Assembly: GCF_001424225.1 (NCBI RefSeq)
Contig: NZ_LMOR01000003.1
Location: 639,468-703,467, forward strand
DNA from: Microbacterium sp. Leaf151
GTDB taxonomy: Bacteria; Actinomycetota; Actinomycetes; Actinomycetales; Microbacteriaceae
DNA length: 64,000 nt
Direction of reading: 5' to 3'
A model generated the notes under the pieces. The model made no database searches and was not told the DNA's origin. It saw nothing but the letters and a program-made list of their open reading frames with translations. Shown here one piece after another: positions 8,066 to 19,079 of this stretch (the first letter of the stretch is position 1; the number at the start of each line of letters is the position of its first letter). Both the position numbers and the translations under genes were made by a program.

Positions 8066-8914
8066 TCAGGCCTCCACGATCTCGCCGTAGGTGTCGGGGC
8101 GGCGGTCGCGGTAGAACTGCCAGTCGTCGCGCATCTGCTGCACGAGGTCCATGTCGAGGTCGCGGATGAGGATCTCCTCGTGCTCCGACGAGCCCACCGC
8201 GCCGACATGGTTGCCCCGCGGATCGATGACCTGGCTCGTTCCGTAGAAGGTGACGGCGTCCTCGCCGTATTCGTTGTCCTCGCGGCCGACGCGGTTCGGC
8301 TGCAGCACGAAGTAGCCGTTCGCGACGGCGGCGCACGGGCCCTCGACCTCCCACAGGCGGTTCGAGAGGCCGGGCTTGGTCGCGTTCGGGTTGAACACCA
8401 TGTGGGCGCCGTTCAGGCCCAGCTCGCGCCAGCCCTCGGGGAAGTGCCGGTCGTAGCAGATGTACATGCCCACCTTGCCGACCGCGGTGTCGAAGACGGG
8501 GTAGCCGAGGTTGCCGGGGCGGAAGTAGAACTTCTCCCAGAACTTGTCGAGGTGCGGGATGTGGTTCTTCCGGTAGCTGCCGAGCACGGTGCCGTCGGCG
8601 TCGACGAGCACCGAGGTGTTGTAGTACACCCCGGTCTGCGCCTCCTCGTAGATGGGCAGCACGCTGACCAGGCCCAGCTCCTTCGCCAGGGCGGCGAAGC
8701 GCTGGACGATCGGCCCGTCGACGGGCTCCGCGAAGCGGTAGTACTTCTGGTCCTGGGTGATGCCGAAGTACGGGCCGTAGAACAGCTCCTGGAAGCAGAC
8801 GATCTCCGCTCCCCGCGCCGCCGCGTCACGGGCGAACTGCTCGTGCTTGTCGAGCATCGATTCCTTGTCACCGGTCCACGTGGTCTGCGTGATGGCCGCT
8901 CGCACCGTCGTCAT
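8066..8914 (-). CDS. Nitrilase-superfamily N-carbamoyl amidohydrolase (beta-ureidopropionase type)
   Basis: A 282-residue cytosolic enzyme that hydrolyses N-carbamoyl-beta-alanine or N-carbamoyl amino acids, the step after dihydropyrimidinase. The nitrilase catalytic triad is visible: Glu in EIVCFQELFYGPY, Lys in YRKNHIPH, and Cys in GMYICYDRHFPEG. The start MTTVRAAITQTTW is typical. It is the first gene of the seven-gene operon and faces the MocR-type regulator across a 129-base spacer with two palindromes. A longer upstream frame only mirrors the regulator gene. Beta-ureidopropionase and D-carbamoylase cannot be separated with certainty. Confidence 0.88.
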   Translation of the reverse strand: MTTVRAAITQTTWTGDKESMLDKHEQFARDAAARGAEIVCFQELFYGPYFGITQDQKYYRFAEPVDGPIVQRFAALAKELGLVSVLPIYEEAQTGVYYNTSVLVDADGTVLGSYRKNHIPHLDKFWEKFYFRPGNLGYPVFDTAVGKVGMYICYDRHFPEGWRELGLNGAHMVFNPNATKPGLSNRLWEVEGPCAAVANGYFVLQPNRVGREDNEYGEDAVTFYGTSQVIDPRGNHVGAVGSSEHEEILIRDLDMDLVQQMRDDWQFYRDRRPDTYGEIVEA

Positions 8915-8943
8915 GGGTCCTCCTCGATCTCTGTCCCGCGGGG

Positions 8944-8963
8944 GAATGCGGGTGGTCGCATTC
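8944..8963. promoter_or_regulatory. Palindrome 1 in the divergent operator region
   Basis: GAATGCG (8944-8950) and CGCATTC (8957-8963) are perfect inverted arms around GGTGGT. The site lies 30 bases upstream of the amidohydrolase start and is a candidate binding site for the divergent MocR-type regulator. Confidence 0.5.
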
Positions 8964-9000
8964 TGGCGGGGTGTTCTGTTACTGTCGCGCCTGAACATTT

Positions 9001-9018
9001 CCCGACGATTTCGTCGGG
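9001..9018. promoter_or_regulatory. Palindrome 2 in the divergent operator region
   Basis: CCCGACGA and TCGTCGGG form a perfect 8-base inverted repeat with a 2-base centre, 25 bases before the regulator's ATG. The position would suit autoregulation of the MocR-type gene. Confidence 0.55.
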
Positions 9019-9043
9019 TGACTTCGCCGTTAATTGGAGCCGC

Positions 9044-11318
<2,275 letters not shown>

Positions 11319-11333
11319 TCTGACAAGGCGCGC

Positions 11334-13151
11334 ATGAACCGCCTCGCGAACGCCTCGAGCCCCTACCTCCGGGCCCACGCCGACAATCCCGTCGCGTGGT
11401 TCCCGTGGGGGGCCGAGGCGTTCGCGCTCGCGGCCGAGAGAGACGTCCCCGTGATGATTTCGATCGGCTACAGCACCTGCCACTGGTGCCACGTGATGGC
11501 ACGCGAGTCGTTCCAAGACCCCGAGATCGCCGCGATCCTCGACGACGGCTTCGTCGCGGTCAAGGTCGACCGCGAGGAGCATCCCGATGTGGATGCCGCC
11601 TACCTCGACGCCGCGTCCGCCTTCACCCCGCATCTGGGCTGGCCGTTGACGGTCTTCGCCTCACCCGAGGGGCGCGTGTTCTACGCCGGCACGTACTTCC
11701 CGCCCGCGCCGCGCCCGCCCCAGCCGTCGTTCCGCCAAGTGCTCGCCGCGGTCCGCGAGGCGTGGACCGAGCGCCGGAGCGAGGTGGATGCCACGGGCTC
11801 CTCGTTGCGCGACGCGCTCTCGGCCGCCGCGACCGCCCCCGCCGATGCGCCCCCGTCCCTCCTGCAGCTCGCCGCCGCCGCGCGCACCGTCGCCGCGCGC
11901 GAGGATCGCGAGTACGCCGGTTTCGCCGCGGGACCGGCCTTCGAGACGCCGAAGTTCCCGAACACGCCCGTGCTCCGCTTCCTGCAGCACCCCGCGCTCG
12001 CCTCGGACGCCCCCGAGGCGGCGGACGTGGCATCCCGCGCCCTGTCGGCCATGGCCGGCTCCGACCTGCACGACACCGTCGAGGGCGGCTTCTTCCGCTA
12101 CGCCACCCGCCGCGATTGGAGCGTGCCGCACTACGAGCGCATGCTCACCGACAATGCGGGTTTGATCGAGGTCGCGCTCGCGGCGTCCGACGAGTCCGTC
12201 GCGACCGATGCGGCGCGCTTCCTCGTCGACGTGCTGCAGCTGCCGTCCGGCGGGATCGCCGCAGCCCAAGACTCGGAGTCGATCATCGACGGCGTCCGCA
12301 ACGAGGGCGGCTACTACCGCGTGACCGACCGGTCGGCGCTGCAGCCCCCGGCTCTGGATGCCAAGGTGGTCACGGGGTGGAACGGCCACGCGATCGCCGC
12401 ACTCGCCGCCGCCGGAACCCGCACCGACCCGCGCTTCCTCGAGGCCGCGCGTTGGGCGGCCGACGCGGTACTCGAGAGCAACGTTGCCGACGACGGCACG
12501 CTCCGGCGCGCGTCGCTCGACGAGATCCGTTCCGCCGCTCCCGCGACACTCGAGGATTACGGCGGCCTCGCGCGGGGCCTTCTCGCCCTCGCGCGGGCGA
12601 CCGGCGAGGTCGCGTACGCCGAGCGCGCGCGGGGCCTCGTCGACCAGTGCCTCGGCGCCGACGGCATCCATCCTCCCGGCGGTGGCGATCCCGTGCTCGT
12701 CGCGCAGGGCATGCAGCCGCACGGAGTGCCCAGCGACGGCGCGTCGCCCTCGGGGCCGTCGGTGTTCGCCGCGGCAGCGCTCGACCTCTGGCGCCTGGGG
12801 GCGGGTGAGCGATACCGCACCGCCGCCGAGACCCTCGTGCGCGCCGCCGCCGAGGCCGCGCTGTCGACGCCCCTCGCGCACGGAGCGATCCTCGAGGTCG
12901 CGGTGGGTCTGGCATCAGCGCCGCGTCAGGTCGTCGTGGTGGGGGAGCCCGATGCCGAGATCGCCGACGCCGCGCGTCGGGTCGCCGCCGACGTGGTCGC
13001 CGTGGTGTCGCCCGCTCAGGCTGTCGCGTTCGCCGCGGCGGGCTTCGAGTTGTTCGAGGCCAAGGTCGCGTTGCGCGGCGAGGCGACGGCGTACGACTGC
13101 CGCGCGTTCACGTGCGCGTTGCCGACGACGAATCCGGCGGCGCTGGTCTGA
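11334..13151 (+). CDS. Thioredoxin-fold plus (alpha/alpha)6 barrel protein, YyaL/DUF255 family
   Basis: A 605-residue protein of the YyaL/spermatogenesis-associated protein 20 family. The first 160 residues are the DUF255 thioredoxin-like domain with the family hallmark STCHWCHVM (Cys 49 and Cys 52) and a typical start, [19 protein letters not shown]. The remainder resembles an N-acylglucosamine 2-epimerase-type alpha/alpha barrel. Bacterial homologues are usually about 650-700 residues, so this copy is slightly short. The biochemical function of the family is not settled. AAGG lies about eight bases before the ATG. Confidence 0.85.
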   Translation: MNRLANASSPYLRAHADNPVAWFPWGAEAFALAAERDVPVMISIGYSTCHWCHVMARESFQDPEIAAILDDGFVAVKVDREEHPDVDAAYLDAASAFTPHLGWPLTVFASPEGRVFYAGTYFPPAPRPPQPSFRQVLAAVREAWTERRSEVDATGSSLRDALSAAATAPADAPPSLLQLAAAARTVAAREDREYAGFAAGPAFETPKFPNTPVLRFLQHPALASDAPEAADVASRALSAMAGSDLHDTVEGGFFRYATRRDWSVPHYERMLTDNAGLIEVALAASDESVATDAARFLVDVLQLPSGGIAAAQDSESIIDGVRNEGGYYRVTDRSALQPPALDAKVVTGWNGHAIAALAAAGTRTDPRFLEAARWAADAVLESNVADDGTLRRASLDEIRSAAPATLEDYGGLARGLLALARATGEVAYAERARGLVDQCLGADGIHPPGGGDPVLVAQGMQPHGVPSDGASPSGPSVFAAAALDLWRLGAGERYRTAAETLVRAAAEAALSTPLAHGAILEVAVGLASAPRQVVVVGEPDAEIADAARRVAADVVAVVSPAQAVAFAAAGFELFEAKVALRGEATAYDCRAFTCALPTTNPAALV

Positions 13152-13260
13152 CGCGTGGGGCCGGGTGCGTCTGACGCGAGCGCGGGTCCGACTCGGCGGG
13201 CTGGACGGACCCGACACCCCGGACCACTCGCTCGCCCCAGTCCGCGGTCGACGGTGGGCC

Positions 13261-13695
13261 TCACGAACCGCGAGAGACGAAGTGCGGGCTCTGGATCAGT
13301 CCGAGAACGTTACCGAACGGGTCGACCACCGATGCCGTGATGAAGTCGGCTTCCCGTTCTACGACGGGTTCCCACTCTTTCGCGCCACGCTCGAGCAGAT
13401 CCGCGACAACGGAGCGGAGGTCGTCCACGTGCCACCGCGCAATGACACCGCGCGGGCCGACGGCTCTCGACCCGGCGGCAGGGACGGGCGCGCCGGGCGC
13501 GAAACCTGCGGAGACGATCCCGAACTCGTCCTCGTCCGCTCCGAGCCTGAACTCCACGTAGAGCGGAGCGTCCGCATCCGGCCGCTGGAAGTACGGCTCG
13601 ATGCCGAACACCGCGGCATACCAATCGCGGGCGCGTGCCACATCCTCAGCCCAGACGTTGACCTGTGCGATACCCCGAAAGCGCGAACCAGCCAT
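13261..13695 (-). CDS. VOC (glyoxalase/bleomycin resistance) family protein
   Basis: A 144-residue single-domain protein with the paired beta-alpha-beta-beta-beta modules of the vicinal oxygen chelate fold. It starts GIAQVNVWAEDVARARDWYAAVFG and ends with ITASVVDPFGNVLGLIQ, the usual second-module strand. Metal ligand positions are not clear enough to assign an enzyme; members include glyoxalases, dioxygenases and drug-binding proteins. On the minus strand TAGGGT lies five bases before the ATG, so the transcript may be leaderless. It is convergent with the DUF255 gene. Confidence 0.8.
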   Translation of the reverse strand: MAGSRFRGIAQVNVWAEDVARARDWYAAVFGIEPYFQRPDADAPLYVEFRLGADEDEFGIVSAGFAPGAPVPAAGSRAVGPRGVIARWHVDDLRSVVADLLERGAKEWEPVVEREADFITASVVDPFGNVLGLIQSPHFVSRGS

Positions 13696-14160
13696 GTTCC
13701 ACCCTATCCAGCGTCCTCATGCCCTGTCATGACCAGGATCGAGCGGCAGATACGCGTCAGGCCACAGCTCTGCACCATATGCCCCGCGACTCACTGCTCT
13801 TCGATCGTCCGTAGGACCCCAAGGTCGCTATCCCACAGCCGTACCGGTTCAGTCTCCTCGAACGACGAGATTGCGGGGATGGTTGATCACCGGGGGTGGT
13901 TCGGGGTCATCGGGTGTGCGGCCGCAGGCTTGTCCGGCCGGGCGCCTCGGTTCGGCAACGACGGCATGGGGGCCGGCGCGGCAGATGACGGTGGTCCAGT
14001 GAGCCGACGCATACTTCGCGCCGGTCAGCGCATTGTCGAATCTCGCAGACGAGCTCTTTTCTCGCGGTATTCGCCCGCACATCTGCGAGTTGCGCGTGAT
14101 TCTGCGAGCATCGTGGCGCCCGCGGTCGTTCCGCCGTTGTCGCCGCCCGCCGATCCGCCC
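13696..14160. other. 465-base region without a convincing gene
   Basis: No frame here has family similarity that I recognise; the longest (13849-14082, minus) is Arg/Pro-rich and looks like noise. The region is less GC-rich than its surroundings. It holds CTCGCAGA at 14042-14049 and two copies of its complement, TCTGCGAG, at 14082-14089 and 14101-14108. It may be a decayed gene or the scar of an excised element. Confidence 0.5.
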
Positions 14161-14922
14161 TCAATCCAGCAGATGCCGCAAGAACCGCCCCGGCGCTTCC
14201 AAGAACCCGCGCTGCAGCCGCACCACCTCGAGGTCCTCCCACACGCTCTCGCGGATGCCCCACTCGCCGAGCTCGAGGATCGTTGCGCCCGGCAGCGCCG
14301 CCAGCACGGGGGAGTGGGTGGCGCAGATCACCTGCGTGCCGCGCGAGCGCATGCGGTCGAGGGATGCCAACCAGCGCAGGGTCGATGAGAACGACAGCGC
14401 CGCCTCGGGTTCGTCGAGGCACGCGAGCCCCGCGACGTAGCGCGGGTGGTCGAGCGCTTCGTCGAGCAGGGCGTTGAACGACTCGCCGTGGCTCATCGGG
14501 TGCAGGCTCGGCGGCGCGTCGGGCAGGTCGTCGCGCCACGAGTAGTAGCCGTGCATCGTCTCGGCGCGCAGGAAGAAGCCCCACCGCGCGGCGCGCGGGC
14601 TGCGTTCGACGCGCAGCCACTCGCCGAGCGGGCTCTCGGTACGGCGGGTCTCACCGCCGCCATTGGTCGACCCGCCCTCCGCGGGCAGGCCGTACGCCTC
14701 GGCGATGCCCTCGATCAGCGTCGACTTGCCCGAGCCGTTCTCGCCGACGAGGAAGGTCACGCCCGCGCCGAACTCCCACCCGTCGGCCCGCGCGACGTCG
14801 AGGAAGTGAGCCACGGCGGGGATGTCGGCCGGCCACGCCCGCGCATCGACGGGCGCGTCGCGGAACACCTTGACGCGCTGGATCGGCCGCGGGTCGTGCA
14901 GCCAGTCGTCGCCCCGTGACAC
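14161..14922 (-). CDS. AAA family ATPase (predicted ABC/SMC-like)
   Basis: A 253-residue soluble protein with Walker A FLVGENGSGKST (about residues 55-66), signature-like MSHGESF, Walker B-like VAGLACLDEPEAALS, and an ICATHSPVL H-loop. This order is typical of small ABC/SMC-like ATPases of the YhaN/'AAA_21/AAA_23' type. There is no transmembrane partner next to it. The GTG start is one base after the stop of the O-mannosyltransferase gene, so the two are probably co-translated. Function is unknown; the link with mannosylation is positional only. Confidence 0.8.
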   Translation of the reverse strand: MSRGDDWLHDPRPIQRVKVFRDAPVDARAWPADIPAVAHFLDVARADGWEFGAGVTFLVGENGSGKSTLIEGIAEAYGLPAEGGSTNGGGETRRTESPLGEWLRVERSPRAARWGFFLRAETMHGYYSWRDDLPDAPPSLHPMSHGESFNALLDEALDHPRYVAGLACLDEPEAALSFSSTLRWLASLDRMRSRGTQVICATHSPVLAALPGATILELGEWGIRESVWEDLEVVRLQRGFLEAPGRFLRHLLD

Positions 14923-14923
14923 G

Positions 14924-16495
14924 TCAGATCCAGCTGGGCAGCCAGTTGTGCAGGCGCCAGAACTCGTACGAGACGGGAAGGCCCGCCCACACCGGATACC
15001 AGAACGCCGAGATCCCGATGCAGACGACCAGGAACACCACCGCGATCACCTGTGCGTGGGCGCGCGAGAGCCGCCAGACGCCCCGCACGGCGTCTTGCAG
15101 GGCGAAAGCCACCGCGAGGACGAGGAAGGGCACCATCGCCACCGTGTAGAACTGGAAGATCGTGCGCTCGGGGTACAGCAGCCACGGGAGGTAGGTGGCG
15201 CCCAGGCCCGTCAGCACCAGCGCATGGCGCCAGTCGCGCACCAGGACGAAGCGCACGAGCAGATACACGGATGCCGCGATGCCCGCCCACCAGATGAGCG
15301 GGTTCGCGTTGCTCGAGATCGCCTCGGTGCAGCCGTTCGGCAGCGCGCAGCCGTTCACGCCGAAGTCGTCCTGGTGCCAGTACATCGAGGTGGGACGGAT
15401 CAGGAAGGGCCACTGCCACGCGGGACTGGCGTAGCTGTGCGGGGTGACGAGTCCGACGTGGAAGCCGTACATCGACTCGTGGTAGGCCCAGAGGTTCTGC
15501 AGCGGTACGGGAAGGAATGACAGCAGACCGGTGCCCAGAGCTTCGCTGCTGCGCATGTAGCCGCCGGTGGTGAACAACCAGCCCGACCAGCTCGTCAGGT
15601 ACACCACGAGAGACACCGGCACGATGAGCACGAACGAGATGAGGCCCTGGCGCACGGCATCCATCGGCCACTGCACGATGCCGACGCGGCGGCGCGCCAG
15701 CGCATCGGTGACAACGACGTAGATGCCGATCGCGGCGATCAGGTACAGCCCCGACCACTTCACCGCCGTGGCGGCACCGGCGGCGGCGCCCGCCGCCAGC
15801 AGCCACGGGCGGTCCCACAGCAACGGTCCCCAGTTGTGGGTGGTGCCGGGGAGTTCGTCCATGGCGGCGTCGAGACGGTCGCCGGTGCGTTTGTGATCGA
15901 GCGCGACGAACCAGAACGCCAGCACGACGAAGAAGGTCAGGAACACGTCGAGGAGCGAGGTGCGGCTGAGCACGATGCTCAGACCGTCGATCGCGATGAG
16001 ACCGGATGCCACGGTGGCGAACGTGATCGAGCGGGTGAGGTTGTGCGCGAGCAGGTAGACCAGCAGCACGGTGGCTGTGCCGAAGATCACGGCCGACAGT
16101 CGCCATCCCGTGGCCGAGTCGGGACCGAGCAGCGCCATTCCGGCACCGATCAGGATGCGGCCGAGAGGCGGATGCACCACGTAGCTGCCCACGCCGGTGA
16201 AGATGTCGGTGTCGCCGGCGACGAAGCTCGGATCGGCGTTCTCGGGCCATGCCGACGGGTAGCCGAGCACCCACTGGCTCCACGAGTCCTTCACGTAGTA
16301 CGTCTCGTCGAACACGAGCGCGTGCGGTGTGCCGACGTCGAACAGGCGCAGCACCCCGGCGACGATCGTGACGAGCGCCGGCGCCAGCCAACGCCACAGT
16401 CGGAGCCCCCGGGGGTCGCCCAGCAGCACGTCGCGCCATCGATCGAGGCGCGTGCGCTCCACCTCGGGACGCAGAGAGGGGACAGCGGTGCTCAC
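14924..16495 (-). CDS. pmt: Dolichyl-phosphate-mannose-type protein O-mannosyltransferase
   Basis: A polytopic membrane enzyme that transfers mannose from polyprenyl-phosphate-mannose to Ser/Thr of exported proteins. It has about eleven hydrophobic helices. The catalytic acidic motif is VFDETYYVKDSW, and the conserved extracytoplasmic VVHPPLGR follows about 40 residues later. About 523 residues is normal for actinobacterial Pmt. I prefer the GTG at 16495: a TATGCT -10 element ends seven bases before it, and the alternative ATG at 16507 lies inside that element. It faces rsmI across only 23 bases. Confidence 0.88.
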   Translation of the reverse strand: MSTAVPSLRPEVERTRLDRWRDVLLGDPRGLRLWRWLAPALVTIVAGVLRLFDVGTPHALVFDETYYVKDSWSQWVLGYPSAWPENADPSFVAGDTDIFTGVGSYVVHPPLGRILIGAGMALLGPDSATGWRLSAVIFGTATVLLVYLLAHNLTRSITFATVASGLIAIDGLSIVLSRTSLLDVFLTFFVVLAFWFVALDHKRTGDRLDAAMDELPGTTHNWGPLLWDRPWLLAAGAAAGAATAVKWSGLYLIAAIGIYVVVTDALARRRVGIVQWPMDAVRQGLISFVLIVPVSLVVYLTSWSGWLFTTGGYMRSSEALGTGLLSFLPVPLQNLWAYHESMYGFHVGLVTPHSYASPAWQWPFLIRPTSMYWHQDDFGVNGCALPNGCTEAISSNANPLIWWAGIAASVYLLVRFVLVRDWRHALVLTGLGATYLPWLLYPERTIFQFYTVAMVPFLVLAVAFALQDAVRGVWRLSRAHAQVIAVVFLVVCIGISAFWYPVWAGLPVSYEFWRLHNWLPSWI

Positions 16496-16521
16496 GCGCC
16501 CCAGCATAAGGTGGGGCGGTG
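16496..16521. promoter_or_regulatory. Overlapping divergent leaderless promoters of pmt and rsmI
   Basis: On the plus strand TAAGGT (16507-16512) precedes the rsmI GTG (16519) by six bases. On the minus strand TATGCT (16508-16503) precedes the pmt GTG (16495) by seven. The two -10 elements share positions 16507-16508, and only 23 bases separate the start codons. Confidence 0.6.
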
Positions 16522-17337
16522 ATCATCCTTGCGGCGACGCCGATCGGCAACCTCGGTGACGCCTCGAAGCGCCTCGTCGAGGCGCTCGAGAACGCCCGTG
16601 TGGTCGCCGCCGAAGACACCCGCACCACCCAGCGCCTGCTGGCGGGCCTCGGCGTCGAGAACCGCCCGCGGCTGATCGCCCTGCACGATCACAACGAGAA
16701 GGAGCGGGCGGCGGAGCTCGTCGAGCTCGCCCGCGAAGACGATCTGCTCGTTCTCAGCGACGCCGGTATGCCGACGGTGAGCGACCCCGGGTACGGTCTC
16801 GTCGCTGCGGCGGCCGCGGCCGGTGTCACCGTCACCGCCCTCCCGGGCCCGAGCGCCGTCGTCACCGCGCTCGCCGTCGCGGGGCTCCCCACCGACCGCT
16901 TCGCGTTCGAGGGGTTTCCGCGCCGCAAGCCCGGGGAGCGCCGCAGAGCCTTCGCGCAGCTCGCCTCCGAGGAGCGGACCCTCGTGTTCTTCGAGTCGCC
17001 GTCGCGACTGGCATCCACCCTCGACGACCTCGCCACGGCGTTCGGCGCCGATCGCCCCGCCGCCGTCTGCCGCGAGCTGACCAAGCTCTACGAAGAGGTC
17101 AAGCGGGGCACCCTCGCCGAACTCGCCGCGTGGGCCGCGGAGGGCGTGCGCGGGGAGATCGCGATCGTCGTGGGCGGAGCCGAAGCCCGCGAGGTGGCGT
17201 TCCCGGATGCCGTCACCCAGGTGCTCGAGCTCGTGCGCGGTGGGACGCGGCTCAAAGAGGCGGCCGCCGAGGTCGCGTCGCAGACCGGTCACTCCTCGCG
17301 CGAGCTGTACCAGGCGGGACTCGCCGTCAAGCGCTGA
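16519..17337 (+). CDS. rsmI: 16S rRNA (cytidine1402-2'-O)-methyltransferase
   Basis: RsmI methylates the ribose of C1402 in the decoding centre using S-adenosylmethionine. The 272-residue protein has the SAM-dependent tetrapyrrole-methylase fold with all usual motifs: ATPIGNLGDAS at the N-terminus, AAEDTRTT, LSDAGMPTVSDPG, PGPSAVVTALAVAGL and FEGFPRRKPGERR. The GTG start abuts a TANNNT element, so the mRNA is probably leaderless. It is followed by a nested hairpin and then metG, an order common in actinobacteria. Confidence 0.95.
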   Translation: MIILAATPIGNLGDASKRLVEALENARVVAAEDTRTTQRLLAGLGVENRPRLIALHDHNEKERAAELVELAREDDLLVLSDAGMPTVSDPGYGLVAAAAAAGVTVTALPGPSAVVTALAVAGLPTDRFAFEGFPRRKPGERRRAFAQLASEERTLVFFESPSRLASTLDDLATAFGADRPAAVCRELTKLYEEVKRGTLAELAAWAAEGVRGEIAIVVGGAEAREVAFPDAVTQVLELVRGGTRLKEAAAEVASQTGHSSRELYQAGLAVKR

Positions 17338-17358
17338 CGCCCGTCCTCGGCCCGCACC

Positions 17359-17424
17359 GCGCGCGAGGGGTCGGAACGTGTCGCCGAGTATCGCCCGCGG
17401 CGACAAAGACGACCCCTCACGCGC
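17359..17424 (+). terminator. Nested hairpin after rsmI
   Basis: Arms 17359-17373 and 17410-17424 pair at 14 of 15 positions (core AGGGGTCG/CGACCCCT). Inside the loop TCGCCG (17381-17386) pairs with CGGCGA (17398-17403). It separates rsmI from the metG promoter and probably acts as a terminator. Confidence 0.6.
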
Positions 17425-17492
17425 CTGCTTGCGCGACCGGACGGCGGCGCGGTCGGGGCGTCACACGGTCGGCTGCGTCGGTGCCTCCTGCG

Positions 17493-17507
17493 TAGAATCC
17501 TCAAGTG
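17493..17507 (+). promoter_or_regulatory. Leaderless-type promoter of metG
   Basis: TAGAAT (17493-17498) precedes the GTG at 17505 by six bases, with no Shine-Dalgarno sequence. No T-box structure is visible upstream. Confidence 0.6.
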
Positions 17508-19079
17508 ACTTCCGGCCGATCCTTCTACATCACGACGCCGATCTACTACCCCAGCGATCTGCCCCACATCGGGCACGGGTACACGACCGTCGCCGTCGAC
17601 ACTCTCGCGCGCTGGCACCGCCAGGCGGGCGATGACACCTGGATGCTGACGGGCACCGACGAGCACGGCCAGAAGATGCTGCGCGCCGCGGCCGCCAACA
17701 ACGTCACGCCGCAGGAATGGGTCGACAAGCTCGTCACCGAGTCGTGGTTCCCGCTCCTCGAGACGCTCGACGTCGCCAACGACGACTTCATCCGCACGAC
17801 GCAGCCACGACACGAGGAGCGCGTGCAGCAGTTCGTGCAGGCGCTGTTCGACCGCGGCTACATCTACGCGGGCGAATACGAGGCGCTGTACTGCGTCGGC
17901 TGCGAGGAGTTCAAGCCCGAGGCCGAGATCGTCGACGGCACCGGTCCCTTCGAGGGCCTCAAGGTGTGCGCGATCCACTCCAAGCCCCTCGAACTGCTGC
18001 AGGAGAAGAATTACTTCTTCAAGCTCAGCGAGTTCCAAGACAGGCTGCTCGAGCTGTACAAGACCGAGCCCGACTTCGTGCGGCCCGAATCGGCGCGCAA
18101 CGAGGTCGTCTCGTTCGTCCGCAGCGGTCTGAAAGACCTCTCGATCTCGCGCTCGGCGTTCGACTGGGGTATCACGGTGCCCTGGGACCCCTCGCATGTC
18201 ATCTACGTGTGGGTCGACGCGCTGCTCAACTACGCCACCGCCGTCGGCTACGGCAACGACCCCGAGCAGTTCGCCCGCCGCTGGCCGGCGTTCCACGTGG
18301 TCGGCAAAGACATCCTGCGCTTCCACGCCGTCATCTGGCCGGCCATGCTCATGGCCGCCGGTCTCGACGTGCCCCGCGGCGTCTTCGCCCACGGGTGGCT
18401 GCTCGTCGGCGGCGAGAAGATGTCGAAGTCGAAGCTCACCGGCATCGCGCCCACCGAGATCACCGACGTGTTCGGCTCCGACGCGTACCGCTTCTACTTC
18501 CTCTCCGCCATCGCCTTCGGGCAAGACGGGTCCTTCTCGTGGGAAGACCTGTCGGCCCGCTACCAGGCCGAGCTCGCCAACGGTTTCGGCAACCTGGCGT
18601 CGCGAACCGTCGCGATGATCGAGAAGTACTTCGAGGGGGTCGTGCCGTCGGCCGGCGCCTATGCCGAGGGCGACCTGGCGATCCAGAAGATCGTGGCGGA
18701 TGCCGCGGCAGCCGCCGACTCCGCCGTGGAGCGCTTCCGCATCGACGAGGCCATCGCCGCCGTCTGGACCATCGTCGACGCTCTCAATGGCTACATCACC
18801 GAGAACGAGCCGTGGGCCCTCGCCAAAGACGAGGCGCAGCGCGAGCGCCTCGGCACGGTGCTCTACACCGCGGCCGAGGGTCTGCGCGCCCTCGCGGTGC
18901 TGCTGTCGCCGGTCATGCCGAGCTCGACCGAGAAGCTGTGGAGTGCCCTCGGCGCCGACGAAGGCCTCGGGCTTCTCGTCGAGCAGCCTCTCCGCCGGGC
19001 GGGGGAGTGGGGCGCGCTGGGTGCCGGGGCGAAGGTCACCGTTCTCACGCCGTTGTTCCCGCGCGTCGAGCAGGCGTGA
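17505..19079 (+). CDS. metG: Methionyl-tRNA synthetase
   Basis: Class I synthetase charging tRNA-Met, 524 residues. The ATP-binding signatures are HIGH (residues 21-24, in SDLPHIGHGYT) and KMSKS (305-309). The connective peptide keeps CVGC but not a full four-Cys zinc knuckle of the MetG1 type, fitting the shorter actinobacterial form. The anticodon-binding helical domain follows; there is no C-terminal dimerisation (EMAP-like) domain. The stop overlaps the GTG of tatD (GTGA), indicating coupling. Confidence 0.96.
   Translation: MTSGRSFYITTPIYYPSDLPHIGHGYTTVAVDTLARWHRQAGDDTWMLTGTDEHGQKMLRAAAANNVTPQEWVDKLVTESWFPLLETLDVANDDFIRTTQPRHEERVQQFVQALFDRGYIYAGEYEALYCVGCEEFKPEAEIVDGTGPFEGLKVCAIHSKPLELLQEKNYFFKLSEFQDRLLELYKTEPDFVRPESARNEVVSFVRSGLKDLSISRSAFDWGITVPWDPSHVIYVWVDALLNYATAVGYGNDPEQFARRWPAFHVVGKDILRFHAVIWPAMLMAAGLDVPRGVFAHGWLLVGGEKMSKSKLTGIAPTEITDVFGSDAYRFYFLSAIAFGQDGSFSWEDLSARYQAELANGFGNLASRTVAMIEKYFEGVVPSAGAYAEGDLAIQKIVADAAAAADSAVERFRIDEAIAAVWTIVDALNGYITENEPWALAKDEAQRERLGTVLYTAAEGLRALAVLLSPVMPSSTEKLWSALGADEGLGLLVEQPLRRAGEWGALGAGAKVTVLTPLFPRVEQA

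Noticed and set aside
9001..9018. Palindrome as an intrinsic terminator
   Set aside because: It lies upstream of a start codon between divergent genes, with no T-tract, so an operator is more likely.
13849..14082. Minus-strand frame of 77 codons in the gap after the VOC gene
   Set aside because: Arg/Pro-rich composition, no ribosome site and no recognisable motif.
16496..16507. ATG at 16507 as the pmt start
   Set aside because: It lies inside the TATGCT element that fits a leaderless start at the GTG 16495.
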